Shown in pieces: positions 35,898-43,680 of a stretch of 64,000 bases of DNA. Location of the stretch: NCBI GenBank assembly GCA_963734685.1, contig CAVTIC010000001.1:248001-312000 (forward strand), in the 5' to 3' direction. The DNA is from JAOUEA01 sp963734685 (GTDB lineage Bacteria; Actinomycetota; UBA4738; HRBIN12). Under the pieces are notes generated by a model. The model made no database searches, had not been told where the DNA came from, and was given only the letters and a program-made list of their open reading frames with translations. Both the position numbers and the translations under genes were made by a program. How positions within the stretch are numbered: position 1 is the stretch's first letter; each line of letters opens with the position of its first letter.

Positions 35898-36746
35898 ATG
35901 GTGTCTCCCCGCCTCCACTCGCTGACGGAAGGGCTCCGTCGTCGCCGGGGTGTCGTGATCGGCGTGGCCGCCGTCGTCGTGGTGGCCGCCGGTCTGGCCG
36001 TCGTGACGCTGACGCGTTCGCCCGGACCTCCCACCACGCCGGGCCCGGTCTCCGTCGAGGCATCGACGTGCGACGAGCCATGCGAAACGCTTGCGCCGCG
36101 CGTGGTCGTCGAGTGGCCGCCACCCGTCTCGGGTGCCGACCCCACCGACTATCGGGTCGTGCGAGACGGATCGCTCATCGCCGAGGTCGACGCGGCGCCG
36201 CGCATCTACGTGGACGAGACGGTCATGATGGGCGAGGTGTACGGGTACCAGGTCGTTGCCGTGAGCGGGGAGGGCGACTCGCCTTCGACGGCGTCGGTGG
36301 AAGCTACGGTCCCGATGCCGCCCCCAGAGGCGGCTCACCTCGACGGCGTCTACCGCGTGAAGCTGACGGTCCGCTCCGCCCGATCGATCGGGTCTGCGTT
36401 CGGCATCGCCAACCCGCTGCCCGGAAAGCGCGGCAGGGACCGGTGGTCGTTCGAGACGACCTGCAGCACCGACACCGGTGCATGCCCGTCGACCTGGTCG
36501 GGGCTCGAGGGTGAGATCGTCCCGCGAGGATCCCGATGGAAGGGAACCGTGCAGGGCCTCCCTGCCCGGTGCACCGGTCAGGAACGAGCTCCGGCCCCGA
36601 TCGACGTCGTCCTGGAAGCGGTGGATGTGGACCTCGAAGGATCGGCCTGGACGGTCACGGGGTTCCGCGGCACGGCGAGCGTCTCGTTCCGGTGCAAGGG
36701 GTTCCCGCCGGCCTCGGCCAAGGTCGAAGTGTCGGGCAGCCACTGA
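35898..36746 (+). CDS. Membrane-anchored extracytoplasmic protein with a fibronectin-III-like domain
   Basis: 282 residues. A basic N-terminus leads into one helix, VVIGVAAVVVVAAGLAVVTL, a signal anchor. Residues 50-135 look like a fibronectin type III-like sandwich (APRVVVEWPPPVSGADPTDY, RVVRDGSLIAEV, YGYQVVAVSGEGDSP). The remaining 140 residues (DGVYRVKLTVRSARSI onward) contain cysteines in CSTDTGAC and RCTGQ and look like a second beta-rich domain. No catalytic motif. It may bind surface ligands. No Shine-Dalgarno precedes the ATG, which follows the micro-ORF by three bases. Divergent from the homocysteine methyltransferase/MTHFR gene. Confidence 0.6.
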   Translation: MVSPRLHSLTEGLRRRRGVVIGVAAVVVVAAGLAVVTLTRSPGPPTTPGPVSVEASTCDEPCETLAPRVVVEWPPPVSGADPTDYRVVRDGSLIAEVDAAPRIYVDETVMMGEVYGYQVVAVSGEGDSPSTASVEATVPMPPPEAAHLDGVYRVKLTVRSARSIGSAFGIANPLPGKRGRDRWSFETTCSTDTGACPSTWSGLEGEIVPRGSRWKGTVQGLPARCTGQERAPAPIDVVLEAVDVDLEGSAWTVTGFRGTASVSFRCKGFPPASAKVEVSGSH

Positions 36747-36769
36747 TCCCGATCGCTCGACCCGAACCG

Positions 36770-37177
36770 TCATGATGCGACGACCTCGTGGGAGTGGGTC
36801 AAAGCGACGACCGGACGGAGGGTGGAGGCGACCGAACAGTACTTCGACTCGGCGAGATCGATCGCGCGGCCGGCCTTGCGGTCGTCCACGATCCCGGTGA
36901 GGACGAAATGCATGTGGATCGATCGGAAGGTCCACGGAGGGTCGATATCCTGCTCGCTCGTGATGCGCACCTCGAGCCCTCGTAGATCCTGGCGCTGCTT
37001 CCTCAGGATGACGATCACGTCGTAGACGGTGCAGGCGGCGAGCGAGATCGGGAGCAGGTCCGAGGGCTTGGCGCCTTGACCCTCGGGATCGTTGCCGGTC
37101 ATGATCGGGGCCCCGTACGTCGCCCGGCTCTCGAACGACAGCCCCTCCCCGGACCAGCGCAGCGTCACCTCGCTCAC
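36770..37177 (-). CDS. OsmC-family protein
   Basis: 135 residues from GTG 37177 with AAGGAG seven bases ahead; the longer frame overlapping the next gene is a shadow. It has the OsmC order: VTLRWSGEGLSFESRATYG, PSDLLPISLAACTVYDVIVI with the conserved Cys in AAC, a central helix, then a second strand block, and AESKYCSVASTLRPVVALTH with the second Cys. These two cysteines are the peroxidatic and resolving pair in Ohr/OsmC hydroperoxide reductases, and both are present. It likely reduces organic hydroperoxides with dihydrolipoyl-type donors or belongs to the YhfA-like branch. The divergent neighbour is a large repeat-tailed protein. Confidence 0.85.
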   Translation of the reverse strand: MSEVTLRWSGEGLSFESRATYGAPIMTGNDPEGQGAKPSDLLPISLAACTVYDVIVILRKQRQDLRGLEVRITSEQDIDPPWTFRSIHMHFVLTGIVDDRKAGRAIDLAESKYCSVASTLRPVVALTHSHEVVAS

Positions 37178-37385
37178 CCGGATGCTCCTTCCATCGACCC
37201 TGCTCGCATGCAGTCTATGGATGGCCCGCGGAGAGCACTTGCGCCGCCGAGAAGATGGAAGTCGGCGATCGGCCCGTGCGTCTCCGTCGGAAGAACTAGT
37301 CCTCGTGAACCACTCGTTTTTGGGACGCATACTTGCACGGTCCTCGTGAGACCATGCGGTAGGCTCCCGCGCAGATGGGGGTCCA

Positions 37386-38990
37386 ATGGGGGACAGCGAA
37401 CGCATGAGCGCGCGAGGTGTCCGCATCGTCGTCGGAGAGGGCCCCTCTACCAGGAAGGGCCTGCTCCGCTTCGTGCTGGACGGCGAGGGGTACGACGTGG
37501 TGGCCGAGGCCGCCACCACGGCTGAACTCGCGCGCGTCATGGCCACGCACCGACCCGACGTCGTCGTGCTCGACGACGGCATCGGTGCGGTCGCCGTCGG
37601 CATGGTCAACGAGATGTCGCCCGCGACCAAGGTGGTCCTCGTGTGGCCCGGGGCGGTCATGCCGGTGGGCGGCGCCGCTCGGGTCGAGCCCTCGCGTGTG
37701 CTCCAGGATCTCGGGCCCACGGTGGAACGTCTCACCGGCCAGCCGAGCGTCTCGAGCGCGGGGGGCGGCGCAGCCCTCCTCGATCGAGCCGCCAACGATC
37801 CGGACATGCTGCGAGCCATGCTGCTCGGCGGCATGGCCGCGGTCGATGAGCCCATCATCGAGGATCGCGAGCCGGCACCGGTCGTGATCTTGCCGGTGAC
37901 CCCCACGATCGACCGCGAGGGCGCGGTCCTGCAGGTTCCCGAGGCAGAGCCGGAAGACGGCGAGGGCGTGAGCGCTCCCGGAGCAGCGGTCGCCGGAGGC
38001 GTCGCGGCTGCGGCGATCCTCGGTGGCACGACTTCGGCCGCGGCCGCTGAGGGCGCCGGGGCCGCTGTCGAGGCCGGCGCCGGCGCGGGCGGGGTCGCTG
38101 CGCGAGGTGCGAGCGTGGGCGCCCAGAGCGCGCTCAATCGCAGGCTGGGGAACATGGCCCTGGCCGGGGCCGCCGTCGCGAGCGCGCTCGTGCTGGCCCT
38201 CGCCGTCGGCAGCAACCGGATCCCGATCGACGGCATCAGAGGAGGATCCGCCCCGACCTTCGGACCCGAGACACCCGGCCAGACCGATTCCACGGACGGC
38301 ACCGGCGAAGGACCACCCGGGACCGGCGAAGACAACGGCAACCCCGGCAACGACCAGACCAACGGTGGGTCGACCGAGATCTTCACGAGGACGGGAGGCA
38401 GCGACCTCCCGACACCCACGACCGCTCCTCCCGCACCGACCGGCCCCCCCGATGTCGGCGTTGAACCGGGCGACATCGGGTCCGGGACCGGTGGAGGCGG
38501 CGGTGGCGACGACGGTGGCGGAGGAGGGGACGACGGCGGCGGCGGCAGTGGTGGCGGCGACCCGGACGAAGGTGGCGGCGACGACGACCACGGCGGCGGC
38601 GATGCCGGCGGAGGTGGCAGCGAAGACGACGGTGGCGGTGGCGGTGGCGGTGGCGGTGGCGGTGGCGGTGGCGGTGGCGGTGGCGGTGGCGTGAGTGACG
38701 ATGACGGCGATGACCACGATGACGGCGATGACCACGATGACGGTGATGGCGATGACCACGGCGACGGCGGCGACCACGATGACGGTGATGGCGATGACCA
38801 CGCCGGAGGGAGTGGCGACGGTGACGCCGGCGACCGCGACGAGCCGGGCGACGGCGCTGGCAGCGAGGACCCGGCTCACGTCGAGGGCGACGGCGCTGGC
38901 AGCGAGGACCCGGCTCACGTCGAGGGCGACGGCGCTGGCAGCGAGGACCCGGCTCACGTCGAGGGCGACGGCGCAGATGGCGGGCACTGA
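37386..38990 (+). CDS. Receiver-like domain, single membrane helix and very long Gly/Asp-rich repetitive tail
   Basis: 534 residues; ATG 37404 is an alternative start. Residues 8-125 resemble a response-regulator receiver (GVRIVVGEGPSTRKGLLRFV, then RPDVVVLDDGIG where the phospho-Asp would be), but the later Thr/Ser and Lys signature positions are missing (KVVLVWPGA), so it is probably degenerate. One membrane helix (ALAGAAVASALVLALAV) is at about 256-275. The last 250 residues are low complexity: Pro/Thr, then poly-Gly (up to 18 Gly), then Asp/His-rich repeats, then three copies of GDGAGSEDPAHVE. It is presumably exported past the helix. No family recognised for the tail; it could bind calcium or form a surface matrix. 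Confidence 0.6.
   Translation: MGDSERMSARGVRIVVGEGPSTRKGLLRFVLDGEGYDVVAEAATTAELARVMATHRPDVVVLDDGIGAVAVGMVNEMSPATKVVLVWPGAVMPVGGAARVEPSRVLQDLGPTVERLTGQPSVSSAGGGAALLDRAANDPDMLRAMLLGGMAAVDEPIIEDREPAPVVILPVTPTIDREGAVLQVPEAEPEDGEGVSAPGAAVAGGVAAAAILGGTTSAAAAEGAGAAVEAGAGAGGVAARGASVGAQSALNRRLGNMALAGAAVASALVLALAVGSNRIPIDGIRGGSAPTFGPETPGQTDSTDGTGEGPPGTGEDNGNPGNDQTNGGSTEIFTRTGGSDLPTPTTAPPAPTGPPDVGVEPGDIGSGTGGGGGGDDGGGGGDDGGGGSGGGDPDEGGGDDDHGGGDAGGGGSEDDGGGGGGGGGGGGGGGGGGGGVSDDDGDDHDDGDDHDDGDGDDHGDGGDHDDGDGDDHAGGSGDGDAGDRDEPGDGAGSEDPAHVEGDGAGSEDPAHVEGDGAGSEDPAHVEGDGADGGH
38850..38966 (+). repeat. Three perfect 39-base tandem repeats
   Basis: Units at 38850-38888, 38889-38927 and 38928-38966 are identical, each coding 13 residues (GDGAGSEDPAHVE in frame). 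A shorter GGTGGC tract at 38635-38692 and GAT-rich repeats at 38696-38800 precede it. All are multiples of three bases, so copy-number change would keep the frame. Confidence 0.9.
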
Positions 38991-39016
38991 ACGCTTCCCC
39001 ACGTAGCATCACCTCG

Positions 39017-39865
39017 ATGACGATCCAGAACGCGTTCGGATCGCTGCGCTCGATCTACGTACGTCCCCCCCGCGCCGACGATGGCGCCGCATGGCGGGAG
39101 TTCGGCTGGCACCAGCCCCCCGATCCGGTTCGGGCCGAGGCAGAGCACGCCGCCTTCCGGTTCGAGCTCGAGCGGTCGGGCGCCGACGTCGTGATCGGCG
39201 CATCGCCGGTTCCCGGCGACCCCGATGCCATCTACCCGTACGACCCCGTCCTGCTGACCGATCACGGCGCGGTCCTACTGCGACCCGGGAAGCCGGCACG
39301 TCGACGTGAACCGGAGGCGGTCGGCGTCGACCTTCAGGGCGCAGGCGTGACGGTTCTCGGAGCGCTGGAAGCGCCGGCGACCGCAGAAGGAGGTGACATG
39401 TTCTGGCTCGACGAACGCACCTTGCTCGTCGGCCGTGGGTACCGGACGAACGACGACGGCATCGCTCAGCTCGGGACCCTGCTCGGTCCCGGGGTCGAGC
39501 TCGTCGTGTTCGACCTGCCCCACTTCCTCGGTCCAGCGGCCTGCCTGCACCTCTTGTCCTTCATCTCTCCGCTCGACCGCGATCTCGCGGTCGCGTTCGT
39601 GCCGATGATGCCGGTGCGCCTGGTCGAGCTCCTGAACGAGCGGGACGTCTCGTTGGTGGAGGTCCCCGAGGAGGAGTTCGAGTCGCAGGGGCCGAACGTG
39701 CTCGCGCTGGGACCGCGCGTCGCGCTGGCGCTCGATGGCAACCCTGAGACGCGCAGGCGCATGGAGCGCGCCGGCGTCGATGTGCGCACGTTCGTCGGCG
39801 ATGAGATCTCGCGGAAGGGCGACGGCGGGCCGACCTGCCTCTCGCGGCCGCTCGACCGCGCCTGA
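39017..39865 (+). CDS. Dimethylarginine dimethylaminohydrolase (amidinotransferase fold)
   Basis: 282 residues. ATG 39017 is seven bases after TAGCAT, a leaderless start. The guanidine-modifying fold shows YVRPPRADDG, the EGGDMFWL substrate-binding segment, the catalytic His in DLPHFLGPAACLHLLSF, and the nucleophilic Cys near the C-terminus in GGPTCLSRPL. DDAHs hydrolyse methylated arginines to citrulline and methylamines; relatives act on other guanidino compounds (arginine, agmatine). The order and length fit DDAH better than arginine deiminase. It is followed by a membrane protein gene 37 bases on, each with its own promoter-like box. Confidence 0.85.
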   Translation: MTIQNAFGSLRSIYVRPPRADDGAAWREFGWHQPPDPVRAEAEHAAFRFELERSGADVVIGASPVPGDPDAIYPYDPVLLTDHGAVLLRPGKPARRREPEAVGVDLQGAGVTVLGALEAPATAEGGDMFWLDERTLLVGRGYRTNDDGIAQLGTLLGPGVELVVFDLPHFLGPAACLHLLSFISPLDRDLAVAFVPMMPVRLVELLNERDVSLVEVPEEEFESQGPNVLALGPRVALALDGNPETRRRMERAGVDVRTFVGDEISRKGDGGPTCLSRPLDRA

Positions 39866-39902
39866 CGGCGCGACCCATCGGTCACCGGTATGCTCCCGCG
39901 CG

Positions 39903-40385
39903 ATGTACGAGTATTGGTTGCTGCTGCACATCCTCGCGGCGATCACGTTCGTGGGCTGTCATGGCGTGTCGATGTTCGCGCTCTACCGCATCCGCGCCGT
40001 GGGACTCGATCGCGCACGCATCGCCGATACGATCGCCTTCTCCGGCACCACCACCCGGGCGATGTACGTCTCCCTCATCGTCCTCGTCGTCGCCGGCTTC
40101 GTCCTCGGCGTGCAGGGGAAGTGGCTGGGTCACTGGTGGCTGTGGCTCGCCGTCGCCGTGTTGGTGGTCACGACCGTACTGATGACGCTGATCGCCAAGC
40201 CGTACTTCCAACGGATCACGGCGGCGTGCGCCATGCGTCCGTCGGGAGTTCCCAGGGTGAGCGACGAGGAGCTGCAGGAACTGATCGCCGGCCCCAAGAG
40301 CAAGGCGCACCTGATCACGACGATCGGCGTGGCCGGCCTGATCGTGATCGTCTACCTCATGGTGACGAAGCCCGGCTATCCGTAG
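39903..40385 (+). CDS. Four-helix membrane protein, paralogue of 41751-42224
   Basis: 160 residues from ATG 39903, eight bases after TATGCT. It begins YWLLLHILAAITFVGCHGVS in a first helix with a conserved His pattern (HILAA, CHG), has further helices at about 52-70, 78-98 and 140-157, and ends with IVIVYLMVTKPGYP. The order matches DUF2269-like integral membrane proteins, though I am not certain. A paralogue with the same H-x-x-x and HGVS motifs (HLVGV, AHGVSVFAM, and ending VVILYLMVFKPGA) lies 1.4 kb downstream, on the other side of the USP-Rieske gene. The histidines could bind haem or metal; unproven. Confidence 0.7.
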   Translation: MYEYWLLLHILAAITFVGCHGVSMFALYRIRAVGLDRARIADTIAFSGTTTRAMYVSLIVLVVAGFVLGVQGKWLGHWWLWLAVAVLVVTTVLMTLIAKPYFQRITAACAMRPSGVPRVSDEELQELIAGPKSKAHLITTIGVAGLIVIVYLMVTKPGYP

Positions 40386-41390
40386 TCACGCGGGCGGGAG
40401 AGGGCGCGCGGCGGGCCCGTTCACGACCTCGCCGCCAGGACCGAACCGAGATCCGTGGCACGGGCATTCGAAGAGATGGTCGGCCGCGCTCCACGCAACG
40501 GTGCACCCCATGTGCGTGCATCGGGCCGACATCAGGTGCAGCTCTCCGGCCTCGTCCATGAAAGCCGCCAGGCGTTCCCCCGCCTGCACGAGGATGCCGC
40601 CTTCCCCCGGGCCGAGCTCCGAGGCGACCTGCGCGATGGTACGCGCCACCAGCACGTCGCGGTCGGCGAGGTCGACGACCTTCTCCGGCACGGGGTTCAG
40701 GAAGAAGCGTTTCGTGCCCGTCATGCCCTTGTTTCCGATCACGATCAGGTCGGCGTCGATGTCGCGCGCGACCGCCATGATCTCGTCCGCAGGATCCCCT
40801 TGTCGCAGGACGACGTCGGAGTCGGCTTCGGCGCCGTAGACGGCGACCGTGTCGTCGGTCACCAGCTTCCCGGTCGCGGGATGCCCCACGAACACCAGCG
40901 TCACCGACGCGCCGACCGAAGCGGCGAGGTCGAACCCCTTGCGGGCGGCCCGGTCGGCGGTGGGGGAACCGTCGGTCGCGATCAGCACGCGGCGGTAGAG
41001 GCGCTCCTCGTCGCCGCGGTGAGCGTCCATCACGATCAGCAGGTCTCTGGGCGCTCGGTGCGAGAGGCGATCGGCGGTGGGCCCGAGCTCGGTGGCGCTG
41101 CGTCCGCCGCTCACGACCACGAGGCCGACGTCTCGTGCCTCGGCGAGATCGATGAGCACGTCCGCGGGCGAGCGTCCGCCATGCAGCTCGCCCTTGACTC
41201 TCCTGACGCCGGCCTCGTGCACGGCGGTGACCGTAGCGTCGAGCACCTGCTGGGCGCCCTCGGGACGCTCCCAGATGTGGGCGACGATCAGCTCGGCCTT
41301 CCCGGCCTTCGCCAACTCGATGGCGACGCCGCCCGTGGCCGCCGCACGGGCGGTGCCATCGGTGCCGAACAGGATGCGCTTGTACGCCAT
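40386..41390 (-). CDS. Two universal stress protein domains fused to a C-terminal Rieske [2Fe-2S] domain
   Basis: 334 residues. Residues 1-125 and 130-250 are two USP domains; the first starts KRILFGTDGTARAA, and the second RRVLIATDGSPTADRAARKG and carries the ATP-binding GNKGMTGTKRFFL segment. From about 262 the sequence becomes a Rieske domain: LVQAGERLAAFMDEAGELHL, then CTHMGC and CPCHGSRF, i.e. C-x-H-x15-C-x-x-H with the extra cysteines of bc1-type centres. This module closely resembles the C-terminal Rieske of FAD-dependent oxidoreductases. A joined USP-USP-Rieske is unusual and suggests an iron-sulphur redox sensor controlling, or read by, the USP part. It converges with, and is flanked by, two paralogous membrane protein genes. 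Confidence 0.85.
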   Translation of the reverse strand: MAYKRILFGTDGTARAAATGGVAIELAKAGKAELIVAHIWERPEGAQQVLDATVTAVHEAGVRRVKGELHGGRSPADVLIDLAEARDVGLVVVSGGRSATELGPTADRLSHRAPRDLLIVMDAHRGDEERLYRRVLIATDGSPTADRAARKGFDLAASVGASVTLVFVGHPATGKLVTDDTVAVYGAEADSDVVLRQGDPADEIMAVARDIDADLIVIGNKGMTGTKRFFLNPVPEKVVDLADRDVLVARTIAQVASELGPGEGGILVQAGERLAAFMDEAGELHLMSARCTHMGCTVAWSAADHLFECPCHGSRFGPGGEVVNGPAARPLPPA

Positions 41391-41750
41391 GGGGTCGACC
41401 TCCTCGGGGACCGCACGCTACCGCGCACCGGGCCGCAGCGACATCTCCTCAGCCCGCGGTCCCCGACCCAGGGGGTCCCTCGGCCGATGCGATCGACGCG
41501 CAGCAGCCTTACGTTCGAGGTGGAGGAGGTGTGCACGATGACACATGTCTCCCCGACGACCTGGTTGGCGTCGTACCGCACGAAGGTCCGGGCGGCGGAG
41601 ACCCCCGGCCCTCCGATCAGATCGCGGGGCCGCTTGCCGCACAGGGTGCACCTGCGCCGGGGGATGCGGCTCCGAGGACGCATCCGCATGCCGCGCGCGT
41701 TCCGCCACGAGAAGGAGCCCCGCCGGACGTGAGCCCGTATCCTCCCGGTC

Positions 41751-42224
41751 ATGTACCGGCTCTGGGTCTTGATCCACCTGGTCGGGGTCGCCGGGTTCCT
41801 GGCGGCACACGGGGTCTCGGTGTTCGCGATGTTCGCGACGAGGACCTTCGAGGACGACCGTGAACGCATCCTGGAATGGTGCGAGGCCTCGAGGCGCACT
41901 ACGGCGCCGATGTACATCTCGTTCGGGTTGCTGCTGTTCGGTGGCGTCGCGGCCGGTATCGACAGGGCGCTGTTCGCCCAGTGGTGGCTGCTGGGGTCGT
42001 TGCTGCTGCTGCTCCTCCTCACCGCGTTGATGTCGGTGGTCGCCAGCCCGTACATGAAGCGGCTGCGCGAGGGGTGCACACGCTGGGCCGACGGCTCCTA
42101 CACGATGTCCGACCAGGAGCTGCGCGCGACGCTCGCCGGTCCCGCGACGATGATCACGGCGACGACGGGCGGGCTCGGCCTGGTCGTGATCCTGTACCTC
42201 ATGGTGTTCAAGCCCGGGGCATGA
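41751..42224 (+). CDS. Four-helix membrane protein, paralogue of 39903-40385
   Basis: 157 residues. ATG 41751 is seven bases after TATCCT, a leaderless start. It starts YRLWVLIHLVGVAGFLAAHG with histidines at the same places as its paralogue upstream, has four membrane helices (about 4-24, 49-68, 74-95, 136-153), a conserved SDQELRATLAGPATMITATT loop and ends VVILYLMVFKPGA. It overlaps serC by four bases (ATGA), so it is translated with it. The pair bracket the USP-Rieske gene. Function unknown; membrane redox partner is only an inference. Confidence 0.7.
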   Translation: MYRLWVLIHLVGVAGFLAAHGVSVFAMFATRTFEDDRERILEWCEASRRTTAPMYISFGLLLFGGVAAGIDRALFAQWWLLGSLLLLLLLTALMSVVASPYMKRLREGCTRWADGSYTMSDQELRATLAGPATMITATTGGLGLVVILYLMVFKPGA

Positions 42225-43324
42225 TGGATCGCGTCTTCAACTTCTCGGCCGGGCCGGCCACGCTGCCCCCTTCCGTGCTCGAGCAGGCACAACGAGACCT
42301 GGTGTCGTTGCCGGGGATCGGCGCCTCCCCCCTCGAGCTCTCCCACCGCGGTCCGTGGTTCCGTGAGGTCATCGGCGAGGCGGTGGAGAACCTCCGGACG
42401 CTGCTCGCCGTGCCCGATCCCCACCACATCGTGTTCTGTCCGGGCGGCGCGACCCAGCAGTTCTCGATGGTGCCGATGAACCTGTTGCGAGGCAGCGACC
42501 GGGTCGCCGAGTACGTGGTCACCGGCTCGTGGGGAGCGAAGGCCGTGTTCGAGGCAGAGAAGGAGGGGCGGGTGCGGGTCGCGTGGTCGGATGCGGCGCA
42601 CGACTTCACCCGAGTGCCGACCGCCGACGAGATCACATCGGCACTGTCCCCCGCCTCCGCCTACGTGCACCTCACCACCAACGAGACGATCGAAGGCGTG
42701 GAGTGGCCGCAACCTCCGACGCCTCCCAGCGGCGTGACCCTCGTCGCCGACGCATCGTCGGACTTCCTGTCACGTCCGATCGACGTCGGGCGATTCGGGG
42801 TGCTGTACGCCGGCGCCCAGAAGAACGCCGGGCCCGCCGGGGTGACGATCGCGATCGTGCGTGAGGATCTGCTCGCGCGTGTGCCCGACGGACTCCCCAC
42901 GATGCTCGACTACCGCACCTTCGTCGAGCACGGATCGATGTACAACACCCCACCGGTCTTCGCCGTCTACGTGGTGATGCTCGTCACGCGTTGGATGCGC
43001 GACGAGGTCGGCGGTCTCGCCGAGCAGGAGCGCCGCAACCGCGAGAAGGCTCGACTGCTTTACGACGCGATCGACGGCAGCGACGGCTACTACCACGGCC
43101 ATGCAGACCCGGCCTCACGTTCGATGATGAACGTCACCTTCCGGCTGCCGGACAAGGACCTCGATGCCAGGTTCATCACCGAGGCCGCAGCGCGCGGCAT
43201 GGTCGAGCTGAAGGGGCACCGCAGCGTCGGCGGGATCCGGGCGAGCATCTACAACGCGATGCCGGTCGAGGGCGCCCGGGCCCTCGCGGACTTCATGGCC
43301 GGGTTCCCCAGGAGCGCGGCCTAA
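42221..43324 (+). CDS. serC: Phosphoserine aminotransferase
   Basis: 367 residues from the first of two adjacent ATG codons at 42221, overlapping the previous gene by ATGA. SerC signatures: FNFSAGPATLPPSVLEQAQR, the phosphate-binding GGATQQFSMVP, HLTTNETIEGVEW, the Schiff-base Lys in YAGAQKNAGPAGVTI, and SMYNTPPVFAVYV. It transfers the amino group from glutamate to 3-phosphohydroxypyruvate in serine synthesis and may also act in pyridoxal phosphate formation. The other serine genes are not in the window. Cytoplasmic PLP enzyme. Confidence 0.95.
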   Translation: MMDRVFNFSAGPATLPPSVLEQAQRDLVSLPGIGASPLELSHRGPWFREVIGEAVENLRTLLAVPDPHHIVFCPGGATQQFSMVPMNLLRGSDRVAEYVVTGSWGAKAVFEAEKEGRVRVAWSDAAHDFTRVPTADEITSALSPASAYVHLTTNETIEGVEWPQPPTPPSGVTLVADASSDFLSRPIDVGRFGVLYAGAQKNAGPAGVTIAIVREDLLARVPDGLPTMLDYRTFVEHGSMYNTPPVFAVYVVMLVTRWMRDEVGGLAEQERRNREKARLLYDAIDGSDGYYHGHADPASRSMMNVTFRLPDKDLDARFITEAAARGMVELKGHRSVGGIRASIYNAMPVEGARALADFMAGFPRSAA

Positions 43325-43680
43325 CCACCGATCGCGATGTCGAACTCGTTGCCCTCGGGGTCAGCGAGGGTCCGCCACATGAAGCCCTCCAGCGACCGTT
43401 CCTGCCCGTCGGGCCACGAGCCGCCCAGCGCGAGCACGCGCTCGGTCTCCGCCTCGAGATCGACAACGGAGAGATCGAGGTGCAGGCGGTTCTTGCCCGA
43501 CTTCCCCTCGGCCACCCGCTGGAAGCAGATCACGGGCAGCGTCTCGCTTCCTTCCAGGAAGACGAACCGGCCCTCGTCCATCACCGCGTCGACCTCGGTG
43601 CCGAGCAGTTGCGCCCAGAACGACGCGAGACGATCGGGGTCGAGGCAATCGACCGTGAGGAACAGGAAGCCCGCCGCCAT
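43321..43680 (-). CDS. VOC-family protein (glyoxalase/bleomycin-resistance fold)
   Basis: 119 residues from ATG 43680, which overlaps the stop of the upstream aminotransferase gene as TGATG; the open frame further upstream is its shadow. The VOC pattern is clear: FLFLTVDCLDPDRLASFWAQ, then a strand with FVFLEGSE, the second half RLHLDLSVVDLEAETERVLA and LADPEGNEFDIAIGG at the end. The subgroup with DCxDPxRLAxFW is widespread in actinobacteria and of unknown substrate. Coupling to the class III aminotransferase suggests a shared pathway. It converges with serC by four bases. Confidence 0.8.
   Translation of the reverse strand: MAAGFLFLTVDCLDPDRLASFWAQLLGTEVDAVMDEGRFVFLEGSETLPVICFQRVAEGKSGKNRLHLDLSVVDLEAETERVLALGGSWPDGQERSLEGFMWRTLADPEGNEFDIAIGG

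Noticed and set aside
38489..38966. Repeat-rich region as a CRISPR array
   Set aside because: Repeats are adjacent, in frame and inside a coding sequence with no unique spacers; no cas genes are near.
37296..39002. Minus-strand open frame rich in Val/Ile/Ala/Thr repeats
   Set aside because: Produced by reading the Gly/Asp repeat gene backwards; the hydrophobic look is an artefact of GAT/GAC repeats.
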